64,000 nt of DNA from Streptomyces graminofaciens (GCF_030294945.1 NZ_AP018448.1:1302001-1366000); one strand, 5' to 3'; shown: positions 11,685-20,897, counted from the stretch's first letter. The notes: generated by a model from the sequence alone, not told the origin. Translations and numbers: made by a program.

Positions 11685-12290
11685 GGACCGTACGTACACC
11701 GTGGGGGGTGTCCGTCGAAGTCCAGGTACTTCTCCGCGGCCGATAGCCCACCAGGACCGCCGCGTCGATCTCCGGCGTGAGCTTCGCGGGCTTGAGGATC
11801 CCGGCGACGTAGAACCACTGCCCGCCGACCCAGATGCGAATGTCCGGGTGGATACGGGAAATGCCCAGCCGGCTCGCGGCGTCCCGGCCGAGGACGGCGA
11901 CCGGCTGCTGCGCGGTGGCGGCGTGGAGGTATCTGCCGTGGGCCATCGAGGTGCGCACCGCTTCCGGCAGACGCAGGCCAGTGGTCACCGAGAGGGAGTT
12001 GGTGTTGAGGCTCGGAATGTGCGGGTTGCGGTAGGCCTCGGCGTCGGTGTTGCCGGTGCTCTGCACCGCCTCGACCGGGCCGACCCGGGAGATCATGCCT
12101 GGTGCCTTGATGGGCAGTTTCGCGTCCCCGCCGCCCAGGGACTGGCCCGGGGTGACCTTCAACAGATTGGTGCCCAGCTTGTCGATCTCGGCGAGCAGTC
12201 CGGCCTGCGACGAGGCCGGACTGCTCGCCCCAGTATCGCCACCATCGCGGCGACAGCGATGGCGATGTGTTCAGAGGATCTTGCGCGGCG
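11685..12290 (-). pseudogene. Broken ABC transporter permease (MacB/FtsX type)
   Basis: Fragments of a MacB-like permease are spread over three reading frames on the minus strand. The first helix (IAIAVAAMVAILG) is followed by a shift near 12235 into AEIDKLGTNL/LKVTPGQSLGG. The periplasmic domain (VLGRDAASRLGI, IRIWVGGQWFYVAGIL) runs to about 11750, where the frame shifts to AAEKYLDFDGHP and again near 11703 to TVYVRSRG. The C-terminal helices are missing. At least three frameshifts and two truncations make this non-functional. The stretch 11403-11684 between it and the antiporter holds nothing recognisable. Confidence 0.7.
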
Positions 12291-12668
12291 AGGACGTCGG
12301 CGACGATATGGCCGTCGAGGACCTCTGAACGGCGTTGGTGAAGGTTCGGAGACCAGGAGTCTGGCGTCGTCGACCTTGTGGGCGCAGTGCCAGGCGGTGA
12401 GGGTGTCGACCGCGAAGGAGCGGCCTGCGGACACAGCAGAGGCCGTGGCCAACAGCTCCACCCGGGAGGCGTTGAGCGGGGCGGCGGGGAGCCGGGCCAG
12501 GAGCAGGGTGACATCGTCGTCGTGGCCCTCGGCATCGGGCAGCAAGGTGGCGAGTACGTGGTCGGTGGCGTATTCCAGGTCGCGAGTGCGGGTGAAGGCG
12601 TCATCGAGGGCCGTGCTGAGCTTGTCAATCTGGTTCTCGATGTCGCTGCCGGGGGTTTCGACCACTGG
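12290..12668 (-). pseudogene. Truncated SpoIIE-type phosphatase / HATPase regulator
   Basis: The fragment starts abruptly at VETPGSDIENQIDKL, which in intact proteins follows the YTDGL motif of PP2C/SpoIIE phosphatases. It continues through ALDDAFTRTRDLEYATDHVLA and GHDDDVTLLLARLPA, then enters an anti-sigma-like ATPase domain (FAVDTLTAWHCAHKVDDARLLVSE). A frameshift follows, with (L)TNAVQRSS readable in the next frame. The upstream PAS/GAF and most of the phosphatase are absent, as is the end of the ATPase. Its remains abut the permease fragment directly, so this locus is a fusion of deletions. Confidence 0.65.
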
Positions 12669-12860
12669 CAGGAACGGGCAGCGGGGAGCATCCAGGAGCT
12701 CAAATTCTCGCGGGCGAAGCGCTACGACCTGGTTCGTTCGCGGCGAGTTTCCCTGCCGTGTGCCATGCGTCGGCCGCAGCACACGTGTCGTCACCGCCTC
12801 ATTGCTCCGCGTGCTCGAAAGCGGTGCGCTCCATGCACTTGACCCCACGCCTATCCGCGT

Positions 12861-13062
12861 ACGACCGAACTGTCTGGGCCCATCGAGGCCGCTGACGCGC
12901 TCGATTCCGCCGCCGTCACCTACCGAACAGGGGCGCGGACCGGTCTCAGCGAGCGCGCCACGATCCTGCGCCGAAGCAACCTGACGGGCGGCGCCAGAGG
13001 CGCCGGCCGGAAGCGAAAGTCACGCTTCCATGACATCCGTCACACCGGCCAGGAGAACTAAG
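12861..13062 (+). pseudogene. Possible tyrosine-recombinase C-terminal remnant
   Basis: A plus-strand frame without a start reads through GRKRKSRFHDIRHTGQEN and stops at TAA 13060-13062. RFHDIRHTG resembles the HxLRHT box of phage and ICE integrases. The catalytic Tyr segment that should follow is missing, and the residues before it align poorly by eye. The call is tentative and rests on one motif. Confidence 0.25.
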
Positions 13063-13426
13063 CGTCCCCAATAGTAGATACCACTCAGGCGACATATGAG
13101 ATTTGTCTGACTTGGCATACGCGCGTACCGCGCCAGGCCTGGCGCATGCCACCGGCTCGCCACCTTCCTCACCGCACTGCAAGGTGAAGCGTTCCTGACG
13201 GAGCGACAGACCTCCTCGGCATGCGCAGAAACCGGAGCAGCACGCCCCCAGACCTATTGCAAGGGCCGTCCAGGCCTACGAAGCAAGGTAGTACGAAGGG
13301 CCTTTGCTCTCCGCGTGAAGCCGTCCTGAGAATGACGACCCGCAGGGCGTCTCCGCAGTTCAGGAGCCGAGTCCGCGCAGAGTCAGCCGGACGAGGGCGC
13401 TCAGCGATTACCGAGTGAGGTCACGC
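13063..13426. other. Intergenic, no gene recognised
   Basis: This 364-bp stretch before the CAP-domain gene includes an unusually AT-rich patch around 13065-13115. Only short open frames occur, none with a convincing ribosome site or family resemblance. It must carry the promoter of the downstream gene, but no clear -35/-10 pair was picked out. Confidence 0.5.
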
Positions 13427-14344
13427 ATGGGCAAGCATCGCAAAAAGGAACATTACCGGCGAATAGTCATCGCTGCCGTCGCTATGGGCACCCTGGGCGT
13501 GCCATCCGTCGCACTGGCCTGTACCGACTGGCGGGACAGCGCAGGACATCAGCTCTACAGCGCCGAGAAGAACTCCTCCAGGGCTTGGTGGAACGACGTC
13601 GCCCGGGATCGCGCCGGGCACGGCGGCTGGGGCCGCGGCGGAAACGGCACCGAGCACAGCGAGCCCGGTTCGGCTGGATCGCAGACGCCGACCGCCTCTG
13701 CGAGCACTACAAAGCCCACCGCGCCGAAGCCCAAGACCACCAGACCTTCGAGCACTGGGAAGAGCACGGCCGCCAAGCCCAAGACCACCACACCTTCCAG
13801 CACCGGGAAGAACACGGCCGCCAAGCCCAAGACCACCACACCTTCCAGCACCGGGAAGAACACGGCCGCCAAGCCCAAGACCACCACACCTTCGAGCGCT
13901 CCCAAGACCACCTCCGCACCGACGCCCCCCACGTCGCCCAGTGCTTCGAAGGCCGCCGCCCCAGCGTCCGGGGCCATCGCTCGCATCGTGCAACTCGTCA
14001 ACGCCGAGCGCGACAAGGTCGGTTGCTCGCCCGTGACGCTGAACGCCGTCCTGACCAAGGCCGCACAGGCGCACAGCACGGACATGGCAGCTCACCAGAA
14101 CATGTCGCACACCGGGTCCGACGGGTCTTCCCCCGGCGACCGGATCACACGTGCCGGCTACGACTGGAGTACCTACGGCGAAAACGTCGCCTACGGTTAC
14201 GCCACGCCCGAACAGGTCATGGCGGGCTGGATGACCAGTCCCGGCCACAAGGCGAACATCCTCAACTGTGCGTTCAAGGAAATCGGCGTCGGACTGGCAC
14301 AGTCCGGCAGCTACTGGACCCAGGACTTCGGAACCGCGCGGTAA
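13427..14344 (+). CDS. Secreted CAP (SCP/PR1) domain protein with Lys/Thr/Pro-rich repeat linker
   Basis: A 305-aa exported protein. A basic N-terminus and hydrophobic core (IVIAAVAMGTLGVPSVALA) form a signal peptide. Residues about 95-175 are a Pro/Thr/Lys linker containing a 16-residue repeat (KPKTTTPSSTGKNTAA). The C-terminal 120 residues form a CAP domain: VNAERDKVGCSPVTLN, MAAHQNMSHTG, YGENVAYGY, GWMTSPGHKANILN. The domain carries the conserved His and Glu residues of bacterial CAP proteins. The linker suggests spanning or adhering to the cell wall. The biochemical role of bacterial CAP proteins is unclear. ATG 13427 is preferred; a GTG at 13415 is also in frame. Confidence 0.88.
   Translation: MGKHRKKEHYRRIVIAAVAMGTLGVPSVALACTDWRDSAGHQLYSAEKNSSRAWWNDVARDRAGHGGWGRGGNGTEHSEPGSAGSQTPTASASTTKPTAPKPKTTRPSSTGKSTAAKPKTTTPSSTGKNTAAKPKTTTPSSTGKNTAAKPKTTTPSSAPKTTSAPTPPTSPSASKAAAPASGAIARIVQLVNAERDKVGCSPVTLNAVLTKAAQAHSTDMAAHQNMSHTGSDGSSPGDRITRAGYDWSTYGENVAYGYATPEQVMAGWMTSPGHKANILNCAFKEIGVGLAQSGSYWTQDFGTAR
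13727..13900 (+). repeat. 48-bp tandem repeat inside the CAP-domain gene
   Basis: Three near-identical 48-bp units and a partial fourth begin at 13727 and encode the 16-residue linker repeat. The second and third copies are almost base-identical, which points to recent duplication. Repeat number would change linker length in frame. Confidence 0.85.
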
Positions 14345-14968
14345 ACGGCACCAGGGCACTCGGCGCTCGGCGCTCGGCGTACGACCGTGCAGTGCGCTGT
14401 GCCGTACGGCGGACCGTTTGCCGTCATGTTGCGGAACGCGCACTCGCGGGCCACGGTCCACGCCCTCAGCTGTCCGGTCACGTCCAGCGGGCCGTGTCTC
14501 CGTCCCGGCACGGCGCCGCCGAATTCGCCTGCGCTCGGCCGCCGGTGAGATCGCCGGGGACGGTTCGAAGGTGGAGCGACGGGAAGCGGCGCACGTCCAG
14601 GAGCGAAGAGTGCGCCCGGCGGCGCCGCCCATGGTCGTCGTCCCGCGCGTCCGAGAAGAGCGGCAGGCGCCTGTACCAACACAGGTCAAAAGGCTTCTTT
14701 CAACAGGCGAACGCCTGAGCCTCGAACAATGCAGCGCAAAAACAATCGCAAGGAAAGGGGCGCAGATTCCGAGGAATTCGGATTCTCCATATTAGCTGAG
14801 CTTCGTAAACGCTCTTGCCCTGGGCTCACGGTCTGCAGCTAGCTAGGTGCTGCGCCCACTTCCTGGCCCGGGTTCCCGATGAGCCCTGGGCAGAACGGCG
14901 GCACACCGGGCAGTCCCGGGGCCGTCGCTCAGGGAAGTGGTCGGGAAACCCGCAGGTGAGGAGTAGTC
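14345..14968. other. Intergenic region upstream of the lasso operon
   Basis: A 624-bp region without a convincing gene. The part from about 14690 to 14830 is markedly richer in A/T than its surroundings and contains small dyads (CCGA-GGAAT-TCGG near 14770; AGCTAGCT near 14839). It should hold the promoter of the lasso operon. The last bases, GGTGAGGAG, form the ribosome site of the precursor. Confidence 0.5.
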
Positions 14969-15079
14969 ATGAAGAAGGCATACGAGGCACCGACTCTCGT
15001 CCGGCTCGGCACATTCCGCAAGGAGACGGGGCTCCTGGGACGCTCCGGCAACGACCGGCTGATCCTGAGCAAGAACTGA
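14969..15079 (+). CDS. Lasso peptide precursor, citrulassin-like (A)
   Basis: A 36-codon gene with a strong ribosome site (GGTGAGGAG) 5 nt before ATG. The leader, residues 1-21, has the RRE-binding pattern Y-x2-P-x-L-x3-G-x-F (YEAPTLVRLGTF) and Thr at position -2 (KETG). The predicted core, residues 22-36, is LLGRSGNDRLILSKN, with Asp8 placed for an 8-residue Leu1-Asp8 macrolactam. From memory, citrulassin A has the core LLGLAGNDRLVLSKN, in which Arg9 is converted to citrulline; this core would differ at positions 4, 5 and 11. Cyclase, RRE, protease and exporter follow immediately. Citrullination in that family needs a peptidylarginine deiminase, and none is seen in this window. Confidence 0.95.
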   Translation: MKKAYEAPTLVRLGTFRKETGLLGRSGNDRLILSKN

Positions 15080-15105
15080 CGACCGGCGGTACTTGACCCG
15101 ACGTC

Positions 15106-16956
15106 ATGACTGAACTGCACGAAAGTGCGGGGACGGGCCCCGGCGACGCGCACTTCGCGGTCTTCACCGACCACGCGGACGCGGCCGCCGTGGCCCGCTC
15201 CTTCGCCCGCCCCGGAAGCCGGACCCTCGCGCATGCGTCGGGCCGGCCCTGGCTGGTCGGCCACTGGCACGACGACGAGGTGGTCACGGCGCACGCCGGC
15301 GGTGCCGCTGTCGCCGTCGTCGGCTGCTGCCCCATCGACGCCGGCGACCTGCGGCGCCGGGCCGCACGGTTGCGCGATCTCGCGGAGCTCGACGCACTGG
15401 CCCGGTCCCTCCCCGGCAGTTTCCACCTCGTCGGCGCCCTCGACGGACAGATCAGGGTCCAGGGCACCGCCTCCGGACTGCGACTGGTCTTCCACGCGGA
15501 GATGAACGGCGTGCGGGTGGCCGCCACCCGCGCCGACACGCTCGCCGCCGTCCTGGGCCTCGAGCCCGACGTGGAGGAGCTGGCGGTAAGGCTGATGTGG
15601 CCCGCCCCGTATCCGCTGTTCGAGACGTCCTTGTGGCGTACCGTCACCGCCGTTCCCCCGCAGGACGCCATGGTCGTCGCGGCGGACGGGCGCACCGTAC
15701 GGCACACCCGTTGGTGGACACCGCCGGAGCCGGTGCAACCGCTCGCCGAAGCGGCGCCCCTGATCCGGACGGCACTGGAGGAGGCCGTCGGCGCGCGGAC
15801 CCGGCAGGGCGGCGTGGTCAGCTGCGACCTGTCCGGCGGCCTGGACTCCACCTCCGTCTGTTTCCTGGCCGACCGCTCCCCCGCCCGCGTGGTGGCCAGT
15901 ACGTGGCCGGGACGCGATCCGGCCGACACCGATCTGTACTGGGCCGAACAGGCGATGGGGCACCTCCCGGACGTCGAGCACGTGGTCTGGGACGCCGACT
16001 CGTCGCCGCTGGTCTACGACAACCTGCTCGACATCGACGACCTCCTCGACGAACCCACCATCGGTGTCATGGACCGCTCCCGGGTCCTGCACCACCTGCC
16101 CGGCCTCGCCGCACGCGGCAGCCGGTTGCACCTGACCGGTATCGGCGGCGACCACGTGGCATGGTGCTCAGAGGCGTACTACCACCGGCTGCTGCGTACC
16201 CGTCCGCTCTTCTCCCTGCGCCAGTTGCGCGGGTTCCGGGCACTGTGGCAATGGCCGCTCGCCGGCACGGCCCGCGCGCTCGCCGACTCCCGGCCGTACG
16301 GGAAGTGGCTCGCCGACGCCGTCGACCACCTGCGCTGCCCGTCGCCTCCGTCCGTCGCGACGGGTCTCGGCTGGGGCATGGCTCCGCGCCTGTTCGACTG
16401 GGTGACTCCCGACGCCGAACGGATGGCCCGGCGGGCACTGCTCGCGGCCTCGGCGACGATCTCGCCGCTGCATCCGGACCGTGGTCTGCACACCGACCTG
16501 GAGCAGATCCGCTCGTGCACCCGCATCATCCGGCAGTGGGACCGGATGGCGGCGCGGGCCGGCCTGCCGATGGCCTCTCCCTTCCTCGACGACCGCGTCA
16601 TCGAGGCGTGTCTCGCCGTACGTCCGAGCGAGCGCGTCACGCCCTGGGCGTACAAGCCCGTCCTGAGCGCCGCGATGCGCGGGATCGTGCCCGAGGCGTG
16701 CCTGCGGCGGGCCAACAAGGCCACGGCCTCCATGGACGCGTCCAACGGACTGCGGGAACACCGCGCCGACCTGCTGGCCCTGTGGGAGGACTCGCGGCTG
16801 GAGGCGCTGGGCCTGGTGGACGGCACCGAACTCCGCCGCCTGGCCCGGCGGCCGTCCTCCCCAGGACTGTCCGACGCCATCCTCTACTCCACGATCGCCG
16901 CCGAGGTGTGGCTGCGGGGAGTCGCCCGCAGCCACACCCGCTCCCCTCGCCCCTGA
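15106..16956 (+). CDS. Lasso peptide macrolactam synthetase (C), asparagine synthetase-like
   Basis: A 616-aa protein. It has an N-terminal glutaminase-like fold without the catalytic N-terminal Cys, then an ATP-pyrophosphatase domain with the PP-loop SGGLDST near residue 245 and GIGGDHVAW further on. In lasso biosynthesis this enzyme adenylates the side-chain carboxylate (here Asp8 of the core) and joins it to the N-terminal amine (Leu1), trapping the tail in the ring. It starts 26 nt after the precursor stop, and the RRE gene follows 29 nt after its own stop. The length and the loss of glutaminase Cys match class II lasso cyclases. Confidence 0.94.
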   Translation: MTELHESAGTGPGDAHFAVFTDHADAAAVARSFARPGSRTLAHASGRPWLVGHWHDDEVVTAHAGGAAVAVVGCCPIDAGDLRRRAARLRDLAELDALARSLPGSFHLVGALDGQIRVQGTASGLRLVFHAEMNGVRVAATRADTLAAVLGLEPDVEELAVRLMWPAPYPLFETSLWRTVTAVPPQDAMVVAADGRTVRHTRWWTPPEPVQPLAEAAPLIRTALEEAVGARTRQGGVVSCDLSGGLDSTSVCFLADRSPARVVASTWPGRDPADTDLYWAEQAMGHLPDVEHVVWDADSSPLVYDNLLDIDDLLDEPTIGVMDRSRVLHHLPGLAARGSRLHLTGIGGDHVAWCSEAYYHRLLRTRPLFSLRQLRGFRALWQWPLAGTARALADSRPYGKWLADAVDHLRCPSPPSVATGLGWGMAPRLFDWVTPDAERMARRALLAASATISPLHPDRGLHTDLEQIRSCTRIIRQWDRMAARAGLPMASPFLDDRVIEACLAVRPSERVTPWAYKPVLSAAMRGIVPEACLRRANKATASMDASNGLREHRADLLALWEDSRLEALGLVDGTELRRLARRPSSPGLSDAILYSTIAAEVWLRGVARSHTRSPRP

Positions 16957-16985
16957 CCACTTCCCCACGCCAGAAAGGCCCCCAC

Positions 16986-17240
16986 ATGTCCCTGCGATTC
17001 GGCGACAACGTCTCCACGGCCGAGACCGACTACGGCACGGTGCTTCTGGACGAACGGGCCGGCGCCTATTGGGAGTTGAATCCGACCGCCACCCTGGTCG
17101 TACGGACACTGCTCGACGGCGGCGAGGAGTCGGACGCGGCCGCCGCCCTGGTCCGGGAGTTCGACATCGACCAGGCACAGGCCCTGCAGGACGTCGAGAC
17201 GCTGGTGGGGCAGCTGCGTGGCTCGGGGCTCGCCTCATGA
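16986..17240 (+). CDS. Lasso RRE protein (B1/E), PqqD-like
   Basis: An 84-aa winged-helix protein of the PqqD/RRE type, with the characteristic SxAETDYGTVLLDERAGAYWELN beta-hairpin region split here as TDYGTVLLDE and YWELNPTATLVV. It binds the leader motif of the precursor and delivers it to the protease and cyclase. Its stop codon overlaps the start of the next gene (ATGA), as expected for a protein that works as a 1:1 partner of the leader peptidase. Confidence 0.93.
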   Translation: MSLRFGDNVSTAETDYGTVLLDERAGAYWELNPTATLVVRTLLDGGEESDAAAALVREFDIDQAQALQDVETLVGQLRGSGLAS

Positions 17241-17674
17241 CGACGCCCAGCGCGCTGGAACGACCGACCGGTGTTCCCCTGGCCCGACGCCTGTCCGCCC
17301 GCCTCGTCCTGCTCCCTGCCGTCGGCCTCGCCCTCCTGCCGCCCCGCCGCATCCGGTCCGTACTCGGCGTCCTGCGACGCGGTGCCGCTCCCGCCACCGC
17401 CGCACAGGCGCAGAACGCGCGCGACGCCATGTGCGCCGCCAGCCTGCACTGCGCCGGACCGAAGGGGTGCCTGCCGCGCTCCCTGGGGGCGGCACTGCTG
17501 TGCCGGCTCGGCGGGACATGGCCGACCTGGTGCACCGGCGTACGCGTCGTCCCGCCCTTCACCGCGCACGCCTGGATCGAGGCGGAGGGCCGTCCCGTCG
17601 GTGAGGGTGTCCCGGAGGGGTACTTCGCCCGGCTGGTGGCCGTCGCCCCGCTGTCGCGGCCGACGGACCGATGA
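17237..17674 (+). CDS. Lasso leader peptidase (B2/B), transglutaminase-like
   Basis: A 145-aa cysteine protease of the transglutaminase-like family that removes the leader after Gly21 of the precursor. The nucleophile is the Cys in KGCLPRS near residue 78, with the catalytic His in AHAWIE near residue 111 and an acidic partner downstream. The length matches stand-alone B2 proteins from split-B actinobacterial clusters. It overlaps both neighbours by ATGA junctions, so B1, B2 and the exporter are translationally coupled. Confidence 0.93.
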   Translation: MTTPSALERPTGVPLARRLSARLVLLPAVGLALLPPRRIRSVLGVLRRGAAPATAAQAQNARDAMCAASLHCAGPKGCLPRSLGAALLCRLGGTWPTWCTGVRVVPPFTAHAWIEAEGRPVGEGVPEGYFARLVAVAPLSRPTDR

Positions 17675-19581
17675 CCGGCACGACGGTCCTGGACAGCGGC
17701 CGGTCCGCGGTCGCCGAGGGTGACAAGTCCACCCGGGCGGCGGTGGCCACGATGTACCGGCTCACCGTCGGGCACCGAAGCGCCGTCGCCGTCGCCACCG
17801 TACTGACCCTGGTGGGCTCCGCCCTGGGACTGGCCCAGCCGCTCGTCGCCAAGCACGTCGTGGACGCGAGCGGCCGCGGGCAGGTGATCTGGCCACTCCT
17901 GGCACTCCTCGGCGCGCTGTTCGTCAGTGAGGCGGCGACGGGAGCCGCAGGGCGCTTCCTCCTGGAACGGACGGGCGAAGGTGTCGTACGGCAGCTCCGG
18001 CACGGACTGGTGGGAAGGCTGCTCCGGCTGGAGATGAGGGAATACGACCACCACCGGGGCGGGGACCTCATCTCCCGGGTGACGGCCGACACCACCCTGC
18101 TCCGGGAGGTCGTGTCGCAGGCCCTCGTCGATCTGGTGACGGGCAGCCTCGTAGCGGCCGGGGCGATCATCCTCATGGCGTGGCTCGACCCCCTGCTGCT
18201 GCTCCTGGTCGCCGTCATCGTGGCCGCGGCGGCCCTGGTCGTAGCCTCGCTGCTCACGGGCATCCGACGCGCGTCCGAACACATGCAGAACTCGGTCGGT
18301 GCCATCGCCGCCGACCTTGAGCGCGCTCTCGGTGCCCTGCCGATGGTCCGCGTGCACTGTGCCGAGGAGCGCGAGGCGGCGGGCATCGGCGCACGCGTGG
18401 AGGCGGCCTACGGCGCGGGGGTACGCACCGCGAAGCTCGCCTCTGTCATGAGCCCCGCTGTCGAACTCGCCGTCCAGGGCTCCTTCCTCATCGTCCTGGT
18501 CGTCGGCGGCCTGCGCGTCAACGGCCACGCCGGCTCCCTCGGCGACCTCGTCGCCTTCCTGCTGTACGCCTCGTACCTCGTCCTGCCGCTGTCCTCCGTC
18601 TTCCATGCCGTGGGCCTCATCCAACGCGGTATGGGCGCCTACCAGCGCATCGACCAGGCGCTCCGGCTGCCCGTCGAGCCCACCGCACCGCGGATCCCGA
18701 GAGTCCCCGTCCCCACACCCCCGCCGACCGGGCCGTCCGGCACCCTCGAACAGCCCGCCCTCGCCCTGCGCGACGTCCGCTTCGGCTACGCCCCGGACCG
18801 GCCGGTCCTCCGCGGCGTCTCGTTCTCCGTCGCGCACCGGCAGCACGTCGCCCTGGTGGGGCGGTCCGGAGCCGGCAAGAGCACGGTGTTCGCCCTGGTG
18901 GCGAGGTTCTACGAGCCGGACGCGGGCCATGTGCTCTTCGACGGGCTGCCCGCAGACCAACTCACCCGTGACGCATGTCGCCGACGCATAGCCGTCGTCG
19001 ACCAGAACGCCCACGTCGTCCACGGCACCCTGCGCGACAACATCGCCTACGCCGTGCCCGATGCCACGGAAGCCGAGATCCGGCGCGTCATGGAACTGGC
19101 CCGACTCGAAGAAGTCGTCGACCGTCTGCCCGGCGGCCTTGGCGCCGTCCTCGGCGAACGCGGCAGCACCCTCTCCGGTGGCGAACGCCAACGCGTCGCC
19201 ATCGCCCGCGCGTTGCTGGCCCGCCCCTCGCTGCTCCTGCTGGACGAGCCCACCTCCCACCTCGACGCGATCAATGAGTCGGCCCTCACCACCGTCATGA
19301 AGGACATCGCCCAGGAGTGCGCCCTGCTGGTGATCGCGCACCGTCTGTCCACCGTGCAGCACGCCGACCACATCGTCGTGCTGCACGACGGCCGCACCGC
19401 CGCCGGCGGACGCCACGAGGAGTTGCTGGCCGGCAACGCTCTCTACCGCGAGCTGGCCGCGAGCCAGATGCTCCGGCCGGGTGGGGCCCCGGCGGCCCTG
19501 GGGTCGCTGGGGGCGCTGGGGGCGCCAACCGAGCGGGGACATCGGGTTGAAGCCGTGCCCCCTAAACATGAAGCTGGGTGA
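17671..19581 (+). CDS. Lasso peptide ABC exporter (D)
   Basis: A 636-aa fused transmembrane/ATPase half-transporter. Six hydrophobic segments occupy roughly residues 25-320. The nucleotide-binding domain has Walker [10 protein letters not shown] near 397, the signature LSGGERQR near 502, Walker [13 protein letters not shown] and the H-loop IAHRLST. It probably exports the mature lasso peptide and gives immunity. The ATG overlaps the protease stop. The C-terminal tail is low-complexity (Gly/Ala/Leu) and runs to within a few bases of the next, broken gene, so it may have been altered at the junction. Confidence 0.93.
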   Translation: MTGTTVLDSGRSAVAEGDKSTRAAVATMYRLTVGHRSAVAVATVLTLVGSALGLAQPLVAKHVVDASGRGQVIWPLLALLGALFVSEAATGAAGRFLLERTGEGVVRQLRHGLVGRLLRLEMREYDHHRGGDLISRVTADTTLLREVVSQALVDLVTGSLVAAGAIILMAWLDPLLLLLVAVIVAAAALVVASLLTGIRRASEHMQNSVGAIAADLERALGALPMVRVHCAEEREAAGIGARVEAAYGAGVRTAKLASVMSPAVELAVQGSFLIVLVVGGLRVNGHAGSLGDLVAFLLYASYLVLPLSSVFHAVGLIQRGMGAYQRIDQALRLPVEPTAPRIPRVPVPTPPPTGPSGTLEQPALALRDVRFGYAPDRPVLRGVSFSVAHRQHVALVGRSGAGKSTVFALVARFYEPDAGHVLFDGLPADQLTRDACRRRIAVVDQNAHVVHGTLRDNIAYAVPDATEAEIRRVMELARLEEVVDRLPGGLGAVLGERGSTLSGGERQRVAIARALLARPSLLLLDEPTSHLDAINESALTTVMKDIAQECALLVIAHRLSTVQHADHIVVLHDGRTAAGGRHEELLAGNALYRELAASQMLRPGGAPAALGSLGALGAPTERGHRVEAVPPKHEAG

Positions 19582-19770
19582 CCTGGAGGTCTCCCGGATC
19601 GGTCTGGGCGCGATGTCGATGTCCCACGCGTATACCGGTGCGGGTACGGATGACGCGGAGTCGATCCGTACGCTCCACCGAGCTATCGACCTGGGTGTCA
19701 CGTTCATCGACACCGCCGAGGTGTACGGGCTTTCACCAACGAGGAACACGCGGGACGTTTTGCGGTTATT
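19568..19770 (+). pseudogene. Aldo/keto reductase N-terminal fragment
   Basis: The fragment begins with [19 protein letters not shown], the start of a typical aldo/keto reductase, and continues through [20 protein letters not shown], including the conserved Asp and the catalytic Tyr. A frameshift then occurs (FTNEE is readable in the next frame), and homology ends near 19770, where LtrA sequence on the opposite strand begins. About 70 of the usual 320 residues remain. Its ATG lies inside the last codons of the lasso exporter. Confidence 0.75.
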
Positions 19771-20612
19771 TGACGACATCATCCGGTTCCTCGCGGACGC
19801 TCCGGCGCAGCTCGGCGTACCACCAGGTCTCGGCGGCTGCCACCGCGGCCAGCAGCACCACGACGCCCGACAGCCCGACCAGCGGCGGCAGGACGACCGC
19901 CGCCGGGAGCCAGGCGAGCAGCAGACAGACGGCGGCCAGGCGGAACGGTCCCCACACGCCGGCGGAGATACGGCCGAAGAGCAGCAGGCCCGCGAGATAC
20001 GTGGCGGCTCCGCCGCACAGCGCTCCGGCGTAGAAGCCGCCCAGTCCCTCGCCGCTGTCGGCGTGTGCCACGACCCCCTCGACGCCGAGCGCGGTCAGGA
20101 CGATGCCGGCCACGATGGGGAAGTGGCCGTAGCCGAAGGCGTGCACCGCCAGACTGAGGCGGGACCGGCCCCGCGTCTCGGCCAGCCGGTGCTCCACGAG
20201 CAGACTCACCACGTCGAAGTACAGCCACCACAGCCCCGCTGCCGCCGCCACGCCCAGAACTCCTGCTGCCAGCAGCGGCACACTGATCGGGTGGTCCGCG
20301 GCGCCCGGCCATGGCGATGAGCGACTCGCCGATCGCGATGATGACGAACAGCTGATGCCGCTCGGTGAAGTACCCGGCGCTGTGGATGCGCCAGCTGCCG
20401 CGCCGTGAGGTGAGGTAGACGCCGCCCCAGTCCACCGCGATCGCCGCCGCGTACAGCGCCGTCTGCCATCGGCCACCGATCGCCGCGCCGACGATGAGAA
20501 GGGCCGAGCCTCCCAGCACCGGCGGCCAGGACACGGCGAGTTGGCGCCGCAGCCCTCGGTCACCGCGGGCGAGCAGCGTGTAGATGACGAGATGCACACA
20601 GCGCACGAACAG
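19766..20612 (-). pseudogene. Broken LtrA (low temperature requirement A) membrane protein
   Basis: The N-terminal part in one frame (VHLVIYTLLARGDRG, GGVYLTSRRG, HSAGYFTERHQLFVIIAIGESL) and the C-terminal part in another ([31 protein letters not shown]) meet at a frameshift near 20300. The beginning of the protein is missing, since the sequence starts inside the third or fourth helix. LtrA proteins are about 390 aa; roughly 275 codons remain. One frame shift might be a read error, but the missing N-terminus is a true truncation. Confidence 0.75.
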
Positions 20613-20885
20613 TCCGCTTCCAGTCGAGGAGGTGGTTGTACGCGCTGCCGCGGGCGGTGACGCCGATGGCCGTCATCAGTGCGATGCGGGGCGTCTGTCC
20701 GTTCAAGGCGGCCAGGATGTTGCGGACGCCTGCGTAGTCGACGTTCTCCGGCGAGGAGTGCGCGCCGCCGTCGGATCCGAGGGTCAGCACGATGGCGTCG
20801 ACGCCGTCCACGGCCTTGACGAGGGTCTCGGGCTGCGTGACGTCGGCGACGACAAGCTCTGACTCCGCGGGGAGCCGGCGCCCGG
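20613..20885 (-). pseudogene. Internal fragment of an NmrA/SDR-type NAD(P)-binding protein
   Basis: The minus strand encodes LVVADVTQPETLVKAVDG, DAIVLTLGSDG, NVDYAGVRNILAAL and RIALMTAIGVTARGS, the middle of an atypical short-chain dehydrogenase of the NmrA-like group. The Rossmann GxxGxxG start is absent and the sequence stops in YNHLLDWKR. It joins the LtrA fragment and the XRE regulator fragment without spacers, so both ends are deletion junctions. Confidence 0.65.
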
Positions 20886-20897
20886 CCTTGGCGGCGT

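Noticed and set aside
12290..12668. An intact regulator overlapping 12159-12848
   Set aside because: The open frame exists, but the conserved phosphatase start is absent and the ATPase part shifts frame, so the open frame joins remnants of unrelated genes.
14969..15079. Precursor as a lanthipeptide or other RiPP
   Set aside because: The core has no Cys, and the adjacent cyclase, RRE and transglutaminase-like protease set is diagnostic of lasso peptides.
16168..19782. A 1204-codon antisense frame across the lasso genes
   Set aside because: Low-complexity Arg/Gly/Asp-rich translation with no domain; the lasso proteins on the plus strand are intact.
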